Below, in pieces: positions 37,890 through 46,719 of a stretch of DNA of 64,000 bases. The notes below the pieces were generated by a model. It had not been told where the DNA came from. It searched no databases and worked only from the letters and a program-made list of their open reading frames with translations. Both the position numbers and the translations under genes were made by a program. Position 1 is the stretch's first letter, and each line of letters starts with the position of its first letter. Where the stretch lies: positions 2,294,001-2,358,000 of the forward strand of contig NZ_CP123229.1 of NCBI RefSeq assembly GCF_029855125.1, read 5' to 3'. Source of the DNA: Methylocapsa sp. D3K7 (GTDB lineage Bacteria; Pseudomonadota; Alphaproteobacteria; Rhizobiales; Beijerinckiaceae).

Positions 37890-38734
37890 GTGCGTTTGCC
37901 GGACGCCGAAATCGATTTTTTGATCAATGAAGATGTGGGTTTCGGCGATTTGACGATGCGCGCGCTTGGTATTGGCGGCCGTCCGGGCCGGACGACATTC
38001 ACTGCGCGCCAGGATCTTATTCTTTGCGGAACGGATGAGGCCTGCCGGATGCTCACGCGGCTCGGCGCATCGGTGACCTTCGCCGCGCAAGCTGGAACTC
38101 GGAGCTGCAAGGGCGTGCTTTTGTTAGAGGCGGAGGGACCGGCGACGGCGCTTCACGCGGGATGGAAGGCTACACAAACACTCATGGAATGGGCGTCCGG
38201 CATTGCAACGCTGACCCATGAGATCGTCGCGGCCGCGAGAGCCAGTGCACCACGAATTGCAGTTCTCTGTACGCGGAAAGCCGTGCCTTTCAGGAAGCGG
38301 CTTTCCCTGAAGGCAGTGATCGCGGGGGCGGGGAGATCCATCGTCTCGGGCTGTCGGATACGATCATGCTGTTTGATGAGCATCGGATTTTTTTGGAAAA
38401 GCCCGCCGATCTCAAGGCTCCTATTGTTAAGGTGAAGGAGCGATCCCCTGAGCGGGCCGTCATGGTTGAGGTCACATCGGAGGCTGATGCCTTCTTGGCG
38501 GCCGAAGCGATGGCCGATGTCATTCAGCTCGAGAAATTCGTGCCCGCTGCCGTGGCGCGAGTCGTGACCGGAATCCGAAAGAGAAGCGATGGCCGTCCGG
38601 CTATCGCCGCAGCTGGCGGAGTTAACGCGCAAAATGCGGGGGATTATGCGAAGGCAGGGGCTGATACGCTCGTCACGTCGGCACCTTTTTATGCAAAACC
38701 CACGGATATTCAGGTTTGTTTCTTCCCGTTGTAA
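37890..38734 (+). pseudogene. modD: modD-like gene with a frameshift
   Basis: Two frames together match ModD, a quinolinate-phosphoribosyltransferase-like protein found with molybdenum transport genes. Frame one (from a GTG at 37890) gives INEDVGFGDLTMRALG up to LSLKAVIAGAG; another frame gives GLSDTIMLFDEHRIFLEKP to the end. The switch falls in a G-rich run at about 38324-38333, where one G appears to be missing. It is either a real pseudogene or a sequencing error. It follows fixX by 36 bases. No modABC genes are in the window. Confidence 0.8.
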
Positions 38735-38916
38735 TAAGGCGCCGGCCGTTTGTTCCCCGGGGCAGAAAGGTTTTTATCTACCAACATGGGTTTGACACAG
38801 AATTTTGTTGCACTTGCGTCTCGCGCCTGCAACAATGCTTCGGTGCACCAAATTGGATGGCGCACTCATGATTCAAGATAATTGGCAGGCATGCTGTAAC
38901 CAAGAAGCTTGGTGCG
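38735..38916 (+). other. Region upstream of nifA, no clear promoter
   Basis: I found neither a good -24/-12 element nor a TGT-N10-ACA site here. A TTGACA at 38792-38797 might be a -35 box, but no matching -10 box is clear. nifA may have a housekeeping promoter or another regulator's site that I cannot recognise. Confidence 0.4.
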
Positions 38917-40704
38917 ATGGCTATGACTAGTCCAAATCGGGACGATCCGAATCTCGGGCCCGAGAGCAAAAGTTTTTTCGCAAGGCCCAATGAGTTCTCC
39001 AACCGCGCGGACATCGCTCTGCATGGCGTCTACGAGATCTCGAAAATTCTGGCCGCCCCCGCGCGCCTCGAGACCACATTATCGAATGTCCTGAAATTGC
39101 TGTCGAGCTTTCTCGAGATGCGCCATGGCATCATTGCGCTCCTCGATGACGGCGGCTCGCCTGACGTCGTTGTGGGTGTTGGCTGGAACGAAGAGAACGC
39201 GAAAAGTCATTTCGAGAGAATTCCGGAACGGGCAATTGGTCAAATTGTTACGACAAAAATGCCTGTTGTTATCGAGAATGTCGCAAGGAATCCGCTGTTT
39301 TCGGATTGGCCGTCCACCGAGCAGGGCAAGACTGAGGCAAAAGTCTCGTTTATCGGCGTTCCGATCAAGGAACGCGACCGGGTGATTGGTACGCTGACCA
39401 TCGACCGTATTTGGGACGGCCGGGCAAATTTTCGTTTCGACGAGGACGTTCGATTCCTGGCGATGATTGCCAATCTTGTCGGTCAGGCGGTGCGCTTGCA
39501 CAATGTCGTGGCGCGCGATCGCGAGCGTCTCATGGTCGAGCAAAGCCGTCTTGCCAAGGAGTTGTCCGAAACAATCGTTGCCGACCATGAACCGCGCATG
39601 CGGGGCATCATTGGCGATAGCGCCGCGATCCATTCCGTACTCCACAAGATCAAAATCGTGGCGCGGACCAATTCGACAGTTCTCTTGCGCGGAGAATCAG
39701 GAACCGGCAAGGAGCTTTTCGCGCGTGCCACCCATGATCTGTCGCCGCGCAAGAAGGGACCTTTCGTCAAGCTCAATTGCGCAGCGCTGCCAGAATCCGT
39801 CTTGGAGTCCGAGCTTTTCGGCCATGAGAAGGGCGCTTTCACGGGGGCGATTGGTCAACGCAAGGGCCGTTTCGAACTTGCCGATCGCGGTACGCTCTTT
39901 CTGGACGAGATTGGCGAGATCTCGCCCGCGTTCCAGGCAAAGCTGCTTCGCGTTTTGCAGGAGGGAGAATTCGAGCGCGTCGGAGGTATGCGGACGCTCA
40001 AGGTGGACGTCCGCTTGGTAGCGGCGACAAACAAGAACCTTGAAGATGCCGTAGCCCACGGGGAATTCCGTGCCGATCTCTATTACAGGATCAATGTTGT
40101 AACGATCTCGGTTCCTGCGCTTCGAGCAAGGCCGGAGGACATCTTTCTTCTCGCGCGGGAATTTCTGCGCCGCTTCAATGAAGAGCATGCTACGCAATTG
40201 GCCTGGACTACCTCCGCCAAGAACGTCCTCGAGGGATGTTATTTTCCAGGAAATGTAAGAGAACTCGAGAATTGCGTGCGCAGGACGGCCACGCTGGCAA
40301 AGGGCCTGAAAATCGTGGCGGATGACTTTGCCTGCCGCCATGATGAATGTCTTTCTTCGACCCTTTGGAAGGGGACGCCCGGAGTGCCGAGACCTTCCAA
40401 TGCCGCCCCGAGCCAAGCACCCGCTTTCAAAAGCCCGCCCCACTCCTCTCCTCCAGTCTCCGCTCCGGAAAAACTCTCGCCGCCATTGGACGGTGATATC
40501 ATCGCCCCCTCGCCCGACGCGTGCCCGCAGGCAGGCAATTGCAGCATCGTGAATGGTGAGGGCGAGGCTGAACAGGAGCGTTTGCTTCAGGCCATGGAGA
40601 CGGCGGGGTGGGTGCAAGCCAAGGCTGCGCGCTTGCTCAATCTCACGCCGCGCCAAATCGGCTATGCTCTCCGCAAATACGATATTCCGATTAAAAGATT
40701 TTAG
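38917..40704 (+). CDS. nifA: NifA, sigma54-dependent activator
   Basis: NifA (595 residues) activates nif promoters. It has an N-terminal GAF domain (about 35-190) and a AAA+ domain with Walker A GESGTGKE (about 259-266) and GAFTGA. An interdomain linker and a C-terminal HTH (WVQAKAARLLNLTPRQIGYAL) follow. The four conserved cysteines C-x11-C-x19-C-x4-C (GCYFPGNVRELENC to CRHDEC) mark the oxygen-sensitive alpha/beta-proteobacterial class. The linker before the HTH is long and Pro/Ser-rich. An ATG at 38923 is an alternative start. Confidence 0.98.
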   Translation: MAMTSPNRDDPNLGPESKSFFARPNEFSNRADIALHGVYEISKILAAPARLETTLSNVLKLLSSFLEMRHGIIALLDDGGSPDVVVGVGWNEENAKSHFERIPERAIGQIVTTKMPVVIENVARNPLFSDWPSTEQGKTEAKVSFIGVPIKERDRVIGTLTIDRIWDGRANFRFDEDVRFLAMIANLVGQAVRLHNVVARDRERLMVEQSRLAKELSETIVADHEPRMRGIIGDSAAIHSVLHKIKIVARTNSTVLLRGESGTGKELFARATHDLSPRKKGPFVKLNCAALPESVLESELFGHEKGAFTGAIGQRKGRFELADRGTLFLDEIGEISPAFQAKLLRVLQEGEFERVGGMRTLKVDVRLVAATNKNLEDAVAHGEFRADLYYRINVVTISVPALRARPEDIFLLAREFLRRFNEEHATQLAWTTSAKNVLEGCYFPGNVRELENCVRRTATLAKGLKIVADDFACRHDECLSSTLWKGTPGVPRPSNAAPSQAPAFKSPPHSSPPVSAPEKLSPPLDGDIIAPSPDACPQAGNCSIVNGEGEAEQERLLQAMETAGWVQAKAARLLNLTPRQIGYALRKYDIPIKRF

Positions 40705-40707
40705 CTT

Positions 40708-40719
40708 GAGGCGCGCCTC
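40708..40719. terminator. Palindrome after nifA
   Basis: GAGGCGCGCCTC is a perfect 12-base palindrome just after the nifA stop. It lacks a U-run, so its role as terminator is uncertain. Confidence 0.3.
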
Positions 40720-40854
40720 TCTCACTCGTTGAAGACAACGCCTAGGATGCGCGATGCCTTGGGCGTTCTCGCGGCTACGTGCGAGACGCTCCAACACTTC
40801 GACAATTTCATTCCAGTGCTGCGCGACATGCCATTGGCGGATCTCGCGGGAGGA

Positions 40855-40870
40855 TGTTCGGATTCCGACA
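40855..40870. promoter_or_regulatory. NifA site upstream of fdxN
   Basis: TGTTCGGATTCCGACA is an exact TGT-N10-ACA match, 74 bases from the -24 box. Confidence 0.7.
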
Positions 40871-40943
40871 TCCCGTCGTACGAGTTGCTCTGGATTGTTC
40901 GAGAATAAATCCTTAATGGGCGTGAAATCAGCGGCTTAACTAG

Positions 40944-40960
40944 ATGGCACATTGCTTGCT
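40944..40960 (+). promoter_or_regulatory. Sigma54 promoter of fdxN-nifT-SIR2
   Basis: ATGGCACATTGCTTGCT contains TGGCAC-N5-TTGCT with the required spacing. It gives a leader of about 110 bases before fdxN. Confidence 0.82.
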
Positions 40961-41083
40961 GTTCACGTCACGAACAGCGAAGCGGTCCGCGCATGTTGTC
41001 GCCTATCCCATGCCAAGAACGGTCGGCGAAAATGCGAGGACTTCGTAACAAGCACGACGTCGCGTCCGTAAGAGGAGATGGAC

Positions 41084-41278
41084 ATGGCCTATAAGATCAT
41101 CGCTTCCCAATGCACCAGCTGCAGCATTTGCGAATTTGAATGTCCCAATGCAGCAATTTCGATGAAGGGCGATACATTTGTGATCGATCCAAAGAAGTGC
41201 ACGGAATGCGAGGGTTCTTACGACAAGCCAAAATGCGATGAAGTCTGCCCGGTCCCGAAGACCTGTGTTCCAGCCTAG
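41084..41278 (+). CDS. fdxN: Nif ferredoxin, 2[4Fe-4S] (FdxN type), copy 1
   Basis: The 64-residue ferredoxin has the motifs [11 protein letters not shown] and CTECEG-x8-CDEVCPV with the loop insertion of the FdxN/ferredoxin I type. In rhizobia FdxN is an electron donor to NifH. The ATG at 41084 has an AGGAG site at the right distance; an ATG six bases earlier is in frame. A close relative lies at 44520 behind nifB. Confidence 0.92.
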   Translation: MAYKIIASQCTSCSICEFECPNAAISMKGDTFVIDPKKCTECEGSYDKPKCDEVCPVPKTCVPA

Positions 41279-41441
41279 ACCATGATTGCCTTGAGTTAAG
41301 AGGCGTTGGATCTGATTTTTCCCGCATGATCCCCGCTTGAAGAGCGGCGCTTTGAGAATAAATCGCATCATTTGGCTGTCGCATGGACGACAATATCCAA
41401 ATCATAGTCCCAGAGTCCTGCGACCCAAAGGAAATGACTTC

Positions 41442-41660
41442 ATGAAAGTAATGATTCGCCGTTCCCCCGAGACCGGACTTTCAATTTATGTTCCGAAGAA
41501 GGATCTCGAGGAGCCGATTGTCGAATCGGAACATGAGACCTTATGGGGTGGCTGGATACGTATCGCGAATGGCTGGGTGCTCAACCTTCCCGAAATGGCA
41601 CCTGATACAAAGCTGCCAATAACCGTCAATGCACGAAAAAGCGGCGAAGAAGAGGAGTAA
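41442..41660 (+). CDS. nifT: NifT/FixU
   Basis: NifT is a 72-residue beta-rich protein found near nifB or nifK in many diazotrophs, with no firmly known role. The sequence shows MKVMIRR, SIYVPKKDLEE, WGGWI and LPITVNAR, which match the family closely. A GGAAATGA-like ribosome region precedes the ATG. It is six bases from the SIR2-like gene. Confidence 0.93.
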   Translation: MKVMIRRSPETGLSIYVPKKDLEEPIVESEHETLWGGWIRIANGWVLNLPEMAPDTKLPITVNARKSGEEEE

Positions 41661-41666
41661 TGTGGG

Positions 41667-42536
41667 ATGAATGCACCTTTTCCGCCGATGGAGATCTTGA
41701 AACTGGCGGATGCTGAAGCGGTGCTTGCGTCCCTCGTCGCCCCCTTGCGTGCTGGGACGATTGTTCCTTATTTGGGACCGGGCCTTGCCGCGCTCGCTGA
41801 ACCAGCCGTGCCGATGACGCCGGAGGCGCTCGCGGAGTTCTTCGCCAGCAAGGTCGCGTTGCCACGCCGTGCCAAAGGCAATGCGTGGGCTTCTGCCCAG
41901 CATATTGAAAGCATGAAGCATCGCTCGACCCTTTCGGCCATGATGGCAGAGGCCTTCAGTTCCCCCGTTGCTCCCACGGCACTCCATCAGTGTCTTGCGG
42001 CGCTCCATCCCCCGATGATCGTTGATACTTGGTATGACGGAGCCATGCGGGCGGCACTAGGGGAATACAAAAACTGGGGCGAGATTCAAGGCATTACACG
42101 CGCCGGAATTGGTGAGGACCGCTGGTATCGCTTTTACGATACTGCGGGGAAGGAAACGGACCGCGCGGCAACGGACATGTGGACGACACTTTTATACAAG
42201 CCGCATGGCAGTATCGTTCCCGCCAAAAACTTCCTGATATCGGATGCCGATTATGTCGAAGTGCTAACGGAAATAGATATCCAAACCCCAATTCCGGATG
42301 CCGTGAAACACCGGCGCACGGAACGAAGCTTTTTGTTCATTGGCTGCCGATTCCACGATCAGCTCCTGCGAACGTATGCGCGCCAAATCATGAAGCGGTC
42401 CGCGATCACGCATTATGTGCTCGTCGAACCGGACGGTCTTACCAAGAACGAAGTCCGGTTCATCGCGACGCAAGGCATGACGCCGATTGCCCTTCCACTT
42501 GAACGCGCGGTCGCCATTTTGCTCGAAGGCGCATAA
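41667..42536 (+). CDS. SIR2-like nif-cluster protein
   Basis: The 289-residue protein resembles the SIR2_2-type proteins sometimes found beside nifB. It has [14 protein letters not shown] (a GxG nucleotide-binding start) near residue 35, and later YKPHGSIV and [21 protein letters not shown]. The HG and FIGC-x-F-x-D segments fit the NAD-binding fold of SIR2 proteins, but the zinc cysteines of protein deacylases are absent. Whether it uses NAD and on what substrate is unknown. It is co-transcribed with nifT. Confidence 0.75.
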   Translation: MNAPFPPMEILKLADAEAVLASLVAPLRAGTIVPYLGPGLAALAEPAVPMTPEALAEFFASKVALPRRAKGNAWASAQHIESMKHRSTLSAMMAEAFSSPVAPTALHQCLAALHPPMIVDTWYDGAMRAALGEYKNWGEIQGITRAGIGEDRWYRFYDTAGKETDRAATDMWTTLLYKPHGSIVPAKNFLISDADYVEVLTEIDIQTPIPDAVKHRRTERSFLFIGCRFHDQLLRTYARQIMKRSAITHYVLVEPDGLTKNEVRFIATQGMTPIALPLERAVAILLEGA

Positions 42537-42635
42537 GTGCAACACTTCCACTTCCAAACGCCGCTTGCTGCCAAGTCAGTAATGCGCCACGTCACCTGTG
42601 GCCTATGCGCGTAAGCTATTTTACAAAATCACGCC

Positions 42636-42651
42636 TGTTATCTTTCAAACA
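42636..42651. promoter_or_regulatory. NifA site upstream of nifB
   Basis: TGTTATCTTTCAAACA is an exact TGT-N10-ACA match, 95 bases from the -24 box. Confidence 0.7.
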
Positions 42652-42667
42652 AAACTCCAATATCCGC

Positions 42668-42690
42668 CTGTCGCGTTGATAAAGCGACAG
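42668..42690. repeat. 23-base palindrome in nifB control region
   Basis: The arms CTGTCGC and GCGACAG pair perfectly around nine bases. The spacing does not fit NifA, so another regulator may bind here. Confidence 0.5.
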
Positions 42691-42745
42691 CAAAGGTATA
42701 TTTTTCTAAATCCTGTATTATCATATAGTTACAATATCCATCGCA

Positions 42746-42762
42746 ATGGCACGCGAGTTGCT
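42746..42762 (+). promoter_or_regulatory. Sigma54 promoter of nifB
   Basis: ATGGCACGCGAGTTGCT contains TGGCACG-N4-TTGCT with correct spacing. An in-frame ATG lies in the promoter itself, so it cannot be the nifB start. Confidence 0.85.
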
Positions 42763-42823
42763 CGATAGCTCTTCAAATTTCGAATGGCCGGCCTGGAGCG
42801 CCAGCCGGAAGCGAGGAGCGGAC

Positions 42824-44386
42824 ATGCTAGCGTCAGCACTTAACGAGGGAACGAATCCTGGGACCGCCGCCAATATCGAGGATGTACTGCAGAAGGTTGC
42901 GGAACACAAAGGCTGCGGGACGTCTGGCGGCAGCGGCAAAGCAAGCTGCGGAACGGCGGCAGGTCAAAACGATCTCCCGACGGAGATTTGGGAAAAGGTC
43001 AAGAACCATCCCTGCTACAGCGAGGAAGCACATCATCACTACGCGCGTATGCATGTGGCTGTTGCTCCCGCCTGCAATATTCAATGCAACTATTGCAATC
43101 GGAAATATGATTGTGCCAATGAATCGCGGCCTGGCGTGGTCAGCGAAAAGCTCAGCCCTACGCAGGCAGCCAAAAAGGTGCTCGCTGTCGCTTCGACCAT
43201 TCCGCAGATGACGGTGCTAGGTATCGCTGGGCCAGGAGATCCCCTCGCTAATCCCGAGAAGACCTTTGAGACCTTCGAGTTGATTGCGAAGACGGCGCCG
43301 GACATCAAGCTGTGCCTATCCACCAATGGACTTGCGCTGCCCGATCACGTCGACACTATCGCTGGCTTCAATGTCGATCACGTCACGATCACCATCAATA
43401 TGATTGACCCGGAGATCGGCGCGAAGATTTACCCTTGGGTGTTCTGGAAGCACAAACGATACACCGGTGTCGAGGCGGCCAAGCTTCTCACGGACCGCCA
43501 GCTGCAAGGCCTGGAAATGCTCACCGAACGTGGCATTCTCTGCAAAGTCAATTCGGTGATGATTCCGGGAATCAATGACAAGCATCTCGTGGATGTCAAT
43601 AAGGCGGTCAAATCGCGCGGCGCGTTCCTTCATAATATCATGCCGCTGATCTCAGCGCCCGAGCATGGCACGGTGTTTGGTTTGACCGGCCAGCGCGGCC
43701 CGTCCGCTCAGGAGCTGAAGGCGTTGCAGGATAGCTGCGAAGGCGAGATGAATATGATGCGCCATTGTCGGCAGTGCCGCGCAGACGCTGTTGGACTCCT
43801 TGGCGAGGACCGTAGCGCGGAATTCACAACAGACAAGATCATGGCGATGGAAGTCAATTACGATCTCGACTCGCGTAAAGCCTATCAGGCAAAGGTCGAA
43901 GAGGAGCGTGTCGCCAAAGTCGCCGCCAAGCAGGAGGAACTTTCAACGCTCGCGGGCGAAATGAGCAACATCAAGCTTCTCGTTGCGGTGGCGACGAAGG
44001 GCTCCGGGCTCATCAACGAGCATTTTGGCCATGCCAAGGAGTTCCAGGTTTACGAGCTTTCCACAAGCGGAACGAAGTTTGTCGGGCATCGCCGTGTCGA
44101 TCTTTATTGCCAAGGCGGTTATGGCGACGAAGACAGCTTGGAGACGGTCATTCGCGCCATCAACGATTGTCACGCGGTGTTCGTGGCCAAAATCGGCGGA
44201 TGCCCCAAAAGCGATTTGCAGAAGGCTGGCATCGATCCCGTCGATCAATTCGCGCATGAGTTCATCGAGAAATCGGCGATCGCGTGGTTCAAGGAATATC
44301 TCCGCAAGGTGAATAGCGGCGAAATCGAGCATGTCGAGCGCGGCGATGCGGAAATTCGCCAAGGAGCACTGATTTCGGCAGCCTAG
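42824..44386 (+). CDS. nifB: NifB, radical SAM FeMo-co core synthase
   Basis: NifB (520 residues) fuses two 4Fe-4S clusters and inserts the central carbide to make NifB-co. The SAM cluster motif is CNIQCNYC, followed by [16 protein letters not shown]. The C-terminal NifX-like domain starts near [13 protein letters not shown] and holds [12 protein letters not shown]. The start at 42824 (MLASAL) has a GAGGAG site; the longer frame begins inside the sigma54 promoter and is rejected. Confidence 0.98.
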   Translation: MLASALNEGTNPGTAANIEDVLQKVAEHKGCGTSGGSGKASCGTAAGQNDLPTEIWEKVKNHPCYSEEAHHHYARMHVAVAPACNIQCNYCNRKYDCANESRPGVVSEKLSPTQAAKKVLAVASTIPQMTVLGIAGPGDPLANPEKTFETFELIAKTAPDIKLCLSTNGLALPDHVDTIAGFNVDHVTITINMIDPEIGAKIYPWVFWKHKRYTGVEAAKLLTDRQLQGLEMLTERGILCKVNSVMIPGINDKHLVDVNKAVKSRGAFLHNIMPLISAPEHGTVFGLTGQRGPSAQELKALQDSCEGEMNMMRHCRQCRADAVGLLGEDRSAEFTTDKIMAMEVNYDLDSRKAYQAKVEEERVAKVAAKQEELSTLAGEMSNIKLLVAVATKGSGLINEHFGHAKEFQVYELSTSGTKFVGHRRVDLYCQGGYGDEDSLETVIRAINDCHAVFVAKIGGCPKSDLQKAGIDPVDQFAHEFIEKSAIAWFKEYLRKVNSGEIEHVERGDAEIRQGALISAA

Positions 44387-44450
44387 AAGATTCCTGATCA
44401 CGCGATCGAAAGGAAATCTCTCACACTTATGGAGCCAGAGCATGTCGAAT

Positions 44451-44467
44451 TTGGAAATAGCGCTGCT
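44451..44467 (+). promoter_or_regulatory. Weak sigma54-like element before second fdxN
   Basis: TTGGAAATAGCGCTGCT keeps the GG-N10-GC spacing but has a poor -24 box. Read-through from nifB would serve equally well. Confidence 0.25.
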
Positions 44468-44519
44468 TGTTTCCGCGACATGCTCCAGGCCTTCGATGGT
44501 CAGGTAATAGGAGCGACTT

Positions 44520-44744
44520 ATGACTTTGAAGATAATTGCTTCACAGTGCACAAGCTGCACAGCCTGCGAAGCAGAATGTCCCAACCTCGCAATTTCCGAA
44601 AAGGGGGGAACTTTTGTAATCGATCCAAAAAAATGCACCGAATGCATCGGACATTTCGACAGTCCGCAATGCGCCGCTGTTTGTCCTGTGGACGACACCT
44701 GCGTGATCGATCACTCATTCCCCCGTTATCAGGCGGCGGAGTAG
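44520..44744 (+). CDS. Nif ferredoxin, 2[4Fe-4S] (FdxN type), copy 2
   Basis: The 74-residue ferredoxin shares [10 protein letters not shown] and [11 protein letters not shown] with copy 1 at 41084 and has the same cysteine spacing ([11 protein letters not shown] and CIGHF...CAAVCPV with CTEC before). It follows nifB, where such ferredoxins are often needed for NifB or for electron supply. An AGGAG site lies before the ATG. Confidence 0.92.
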   Translation: MTLKIIASQCTSCTACEAECPNLAISEKGGTFVIDPKKCTECIGHFDSPQCAAVCPVDDTCVIDHSFPRYQAAE

Positions 44745-44754
44745 GGAACAAGAC

Positions 44755-45081
44755 ATGGATCTTAATATAACTCCGGCGGCGGAAAAATTCATTCGTCTCA
44801 TGCTGCGTGCTGATGGGACTTCTGGGAGTGGTTTTAGGCTGGTTGTGAGCCCTGGTGGCTGTTCAGGCCTTGCGGCTGACATCAGCGTTTTGCCCACGCC
44901 TGCCCCCGGCGATGCGATCGTTGAGCGCAATGGCGTAAAGCTATTTCTTCCTGTGGAAAGCCGCATTCTGCTTGACGGAGTGACAATCGATTTCGCCGAA
45001 ACAGCATCTCAAACAGGGCTCATCTTTCACGACCCCAAAGCAACATCCTGTGGTCAGGGCGGCGGAAAGTCCGCGCAATAA
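44755..45081 (+). CDS. A-type Fe-S carrier (IscA/HesB), nif copy 2
   Basis: The 108-residue protein has the A-type fold and the first ligand in SPGGCSGLA. At the end, where the CxC pair is expected, it reads ATSCGQGGG: the second cysteine of the pair is replaced by glutamine. It may bind iron or clusters differently from copy 1 (29841), which keeps all three. It lies 10 bases after fdxN copy 2. Confidence 0.88.
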   Translation: MDLNITPAAEKFIRLMLRADGTSGSGFRLVVSPGGCSGLAADISVLPTPAPGDAIVERNGVKLFLPVESRILLDGVTIDFAETASQTGLIFHDPKATSCGQGGGKSAQ

Positions 45082-45099
45082 GCCGCAAGGAGAAGGCGC

Positions 45100-45642
45100 A
45101 TGAATGGCGCGGCTCGACAAGACAAGCATCAAATCACTTTGGTGGAGGAAGCTCTCCTTGCCGACGCGCTTCTAGGTCGAGGACTGCCCCCTGAAGCGGA
45201 ATGGCATTTGTGGGAGGCTGGGCTCTCCTATCATTTGGAGGATTTAGCGGAACAGCATCTCCGGAAAGCCGAGGTTTGGGCGCCTGGGCACGCCGCAGTC
45301 TTGGTTGGCCTTTATCGCTTCTATTTTTATAAAGGCAGACTCGGCGACGCGCTTGAGATAGCAAGGCAGTGCCTTGAGAAGGCGGCAAGGGAAAACAATC
45401 TGACCAACAATTGGCGCGACGTAAAACCCGGAGATGCCCAGTTTGGCCGCTACGAGGAAATGGTGCCGCGCTTCTTTCTCTTTACTCTCAAAGGGTACGC
45501 CTATCTTCATATGCGTCTCGGTAATTTGGACGAAGGGTTCGATGCTATCCAGAAGCTTCTAGAGCTAGATCCCACCGACAAAATTGGCGCCAAGGTCTTA
45601 CTCGAAGTCATCCAAAGAATAGGACAAGACGATGATGGATGA
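45100..45642 (+). CDS. TPR-like nif-associated protein, paralogue of 6448
   Basis: The 180-residue protein has TPR-like helix pairs, such as WHLWEAGLSYHLEDLAEQHL and LGDALEIARQCLEKAA, and a late LDEGFDAIQKLLELDP. It shares the NWRD and FTLKGYAYLHMRLGN-type segments with the 6448 protein. It sits between iscA copy 2 and the LRV gene and overlaps the latter by 11 bases. Its role is unknown; a docking function is a guess. Confidence 0.78.
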   Translation: MNGAARQDKHQITLVEEALLADALLGRGLPPEAEWHLWEAGLSYHLEDLAEQHLRKAEVWAPGHAAVLVGLYRFYFYKGRLGDALEIARQCLEKAARENNLTNNWRDVKPGDAQFGRYEEMVPRFFLFTLKGYAYLHMRLGNLDEGFDAIQKLLELDPTDKIGAKVLLEVIQRIGQDDDG

Positions 45643-46405
45643 CATTGATGAAGCACGGGATTGGCAGGGTAACGAGGTCGATTGTACCACCTGCAAGCAC
45701 CAGCCCTCGCTTGCAACGGGGCTTTGCCGATTAAAACATGCCTGCGTCAACGACCGGTATGCGCGGCGCATTGATCGTTTCTTTAATTGGAACCCGCAAC
45801 TTGCGGACGCCTATGTCAAGCATCCCCATTTCGAGGTGCGGGCTATTGCGGCAAAGCATGCCAGCCTCTTTCTGCTGCCGCCACTCCTTGACGATGCCGA
45901 GGAGACAGTACGGTGGAATGCGGCGCGGCGCTTACCAAAACGCTACAGCCTGCGGCTGCGGACGGATCCCCATCGTGAGGTAAGAATCCGTATCGTACCC
46001 CTCCTAGATGATGCTGAACTCGTTTCAATGATGAGGGACATTGATTATTACGTGCGCCTCGTCATCGCGCGCCGTGTGGCCCCATTGCTTTTGGCTCGGA
46101 TGATCGGTGACGAGGAAGCCGAAGTCAGACGCGTGGTCGCGCGCCGCATTCAACATGAATGGCTTCTTCAAATGGCCGATGACCCTGATGCAGCGGTCAG
46201 ATTGGAAGTCGCGCAACGTCTTGCACCGCACCTTCTTGCGCGCTTGAAAAATGATCCGGACTGGCGGGTGCGGTATGAAGTGGCAAGCCGCATCCCCGTT
46301 TCCAGGCTCGATGAGATGCTGGAAGACACGGATAGCCTTGTCCGGGAAATGGTGCAGTCACGGTTGTTGGGAGAATCTGAGCTGCGAAGGGATAGGCTAG
46401 TATGA
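45632..46405 (+). CDS. 4Fe-4S leucine-rich-repeat-variant (LRV) protein
   Basis: The 257-residue protein begins with a cysteine cluster, C-x2-C-x10-C-x5-C (CTTCKH to KHAC), followed by about nine LRV repeats of the type LLPPLLDDAEETVRWNAAR. This matches the LRV protein first studied from the Azotobacter vinelandii nif region, in which the N-terminal cysteines hold a 4Fe-4S cluster. Its function in nitrogen fixation is unknown. It overlaps nifZ downstream. Confidence 0.92.
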   Translation: MMDDIDEARDWQGNEVDCTTCKHQPSLATGLCRLKHACVNDRYARRIDRFFNWNPQLADAYVKHPHFEVRAIAAKHASLFLLPPLLDDAEETVRWNAARRLPKRYSLRLRTDPHREVRIRIVPLLDDAELVSMMRDIDYYVRLVIARRVAPLLLARMIGDEEAEVRRVVARRIQHEWLLQMADDPDAAVRLEVAQRLAPHLLARLKNDPDWRVRYEVASRIPVSRLDEMLEDTDSLVREMVQSRLLGESELRRDRLV

Positions 46406-46719
46406 GCAATATTGTCCGCGATAGCGACGTGGTCGAGATCTCCGAATCACCTTACTTCAGTTTCGGAGAGAAAGTGAAGGCAAAGCGCGTCATCCGTAAC
46501 GATGGAACCTATGCCGGTAAGGAAATCGGCGAGATCTTGGCGAAGAAAGGGGAGGAAGGCTACGTCGTTAGTATTGGGACCTTTTTGCAACAATTCTACA
46601 TTTATGGCGTCGAATTTCTTGAAAGCGGCAATCGAGTGGGCATGAAACGCAAGGAGCTTGAACCGGTGAAGCCCCATGACGATGGGGATGATTTGCCATT
46701 ACCAGGAGGGGTGCGGTGA
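46402..46719 (+). CDS. nifZ: NifZ, first copy
   Basis: NifZ (105 residues) helps P-cluster maturation in the MoFe protein. It has the family core: SPYFSFGEKVKAKRVIRNDGTY, GEEGYVVSIGTFLQQF and YGVEFLESGNRVGM. The start overlaps the LRV stop and its stop overlaps the next gene, also NifZ-like. Confidence 0.94.
   Translation: MSNIVRDSDVVEISESPYFSFGEKVKAKRVIRNDGTYAGKEIGEILAKKGEEGYVVSIGTFLQQFYIYGVEFLESGNRVGMKRKELEPVKPHDDGDDLPLPGGVR

Larger units (their letters stand above)
40705..41083 (+). other. Intergenic region between nifA and fdxN
   Basis: This 379-base stretch contains the palindrome at 40708, the NifA site at 40855 and the sigma54 promoter at 40944. Short frames on both strands (40754-40939 plus, 40722-40952 minus) have no recognisable content and cover the control sites, so I do not call them genes. 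Confidence 0.6.

Noticed and set aside
38870..38910. Possible sigma54 element upstream of nifA
   Set aside because: TTGGCAGGCATGCTGTA has the -24 half, but the invariant GC of the -12 half is missing, so I do not call a promoter.
40722..40952. Short frames between nifA and fdxN on both strands
   Set aside because: They cover the NifA site and sigma54 promoter of fdxN and show no recognisable protein features.
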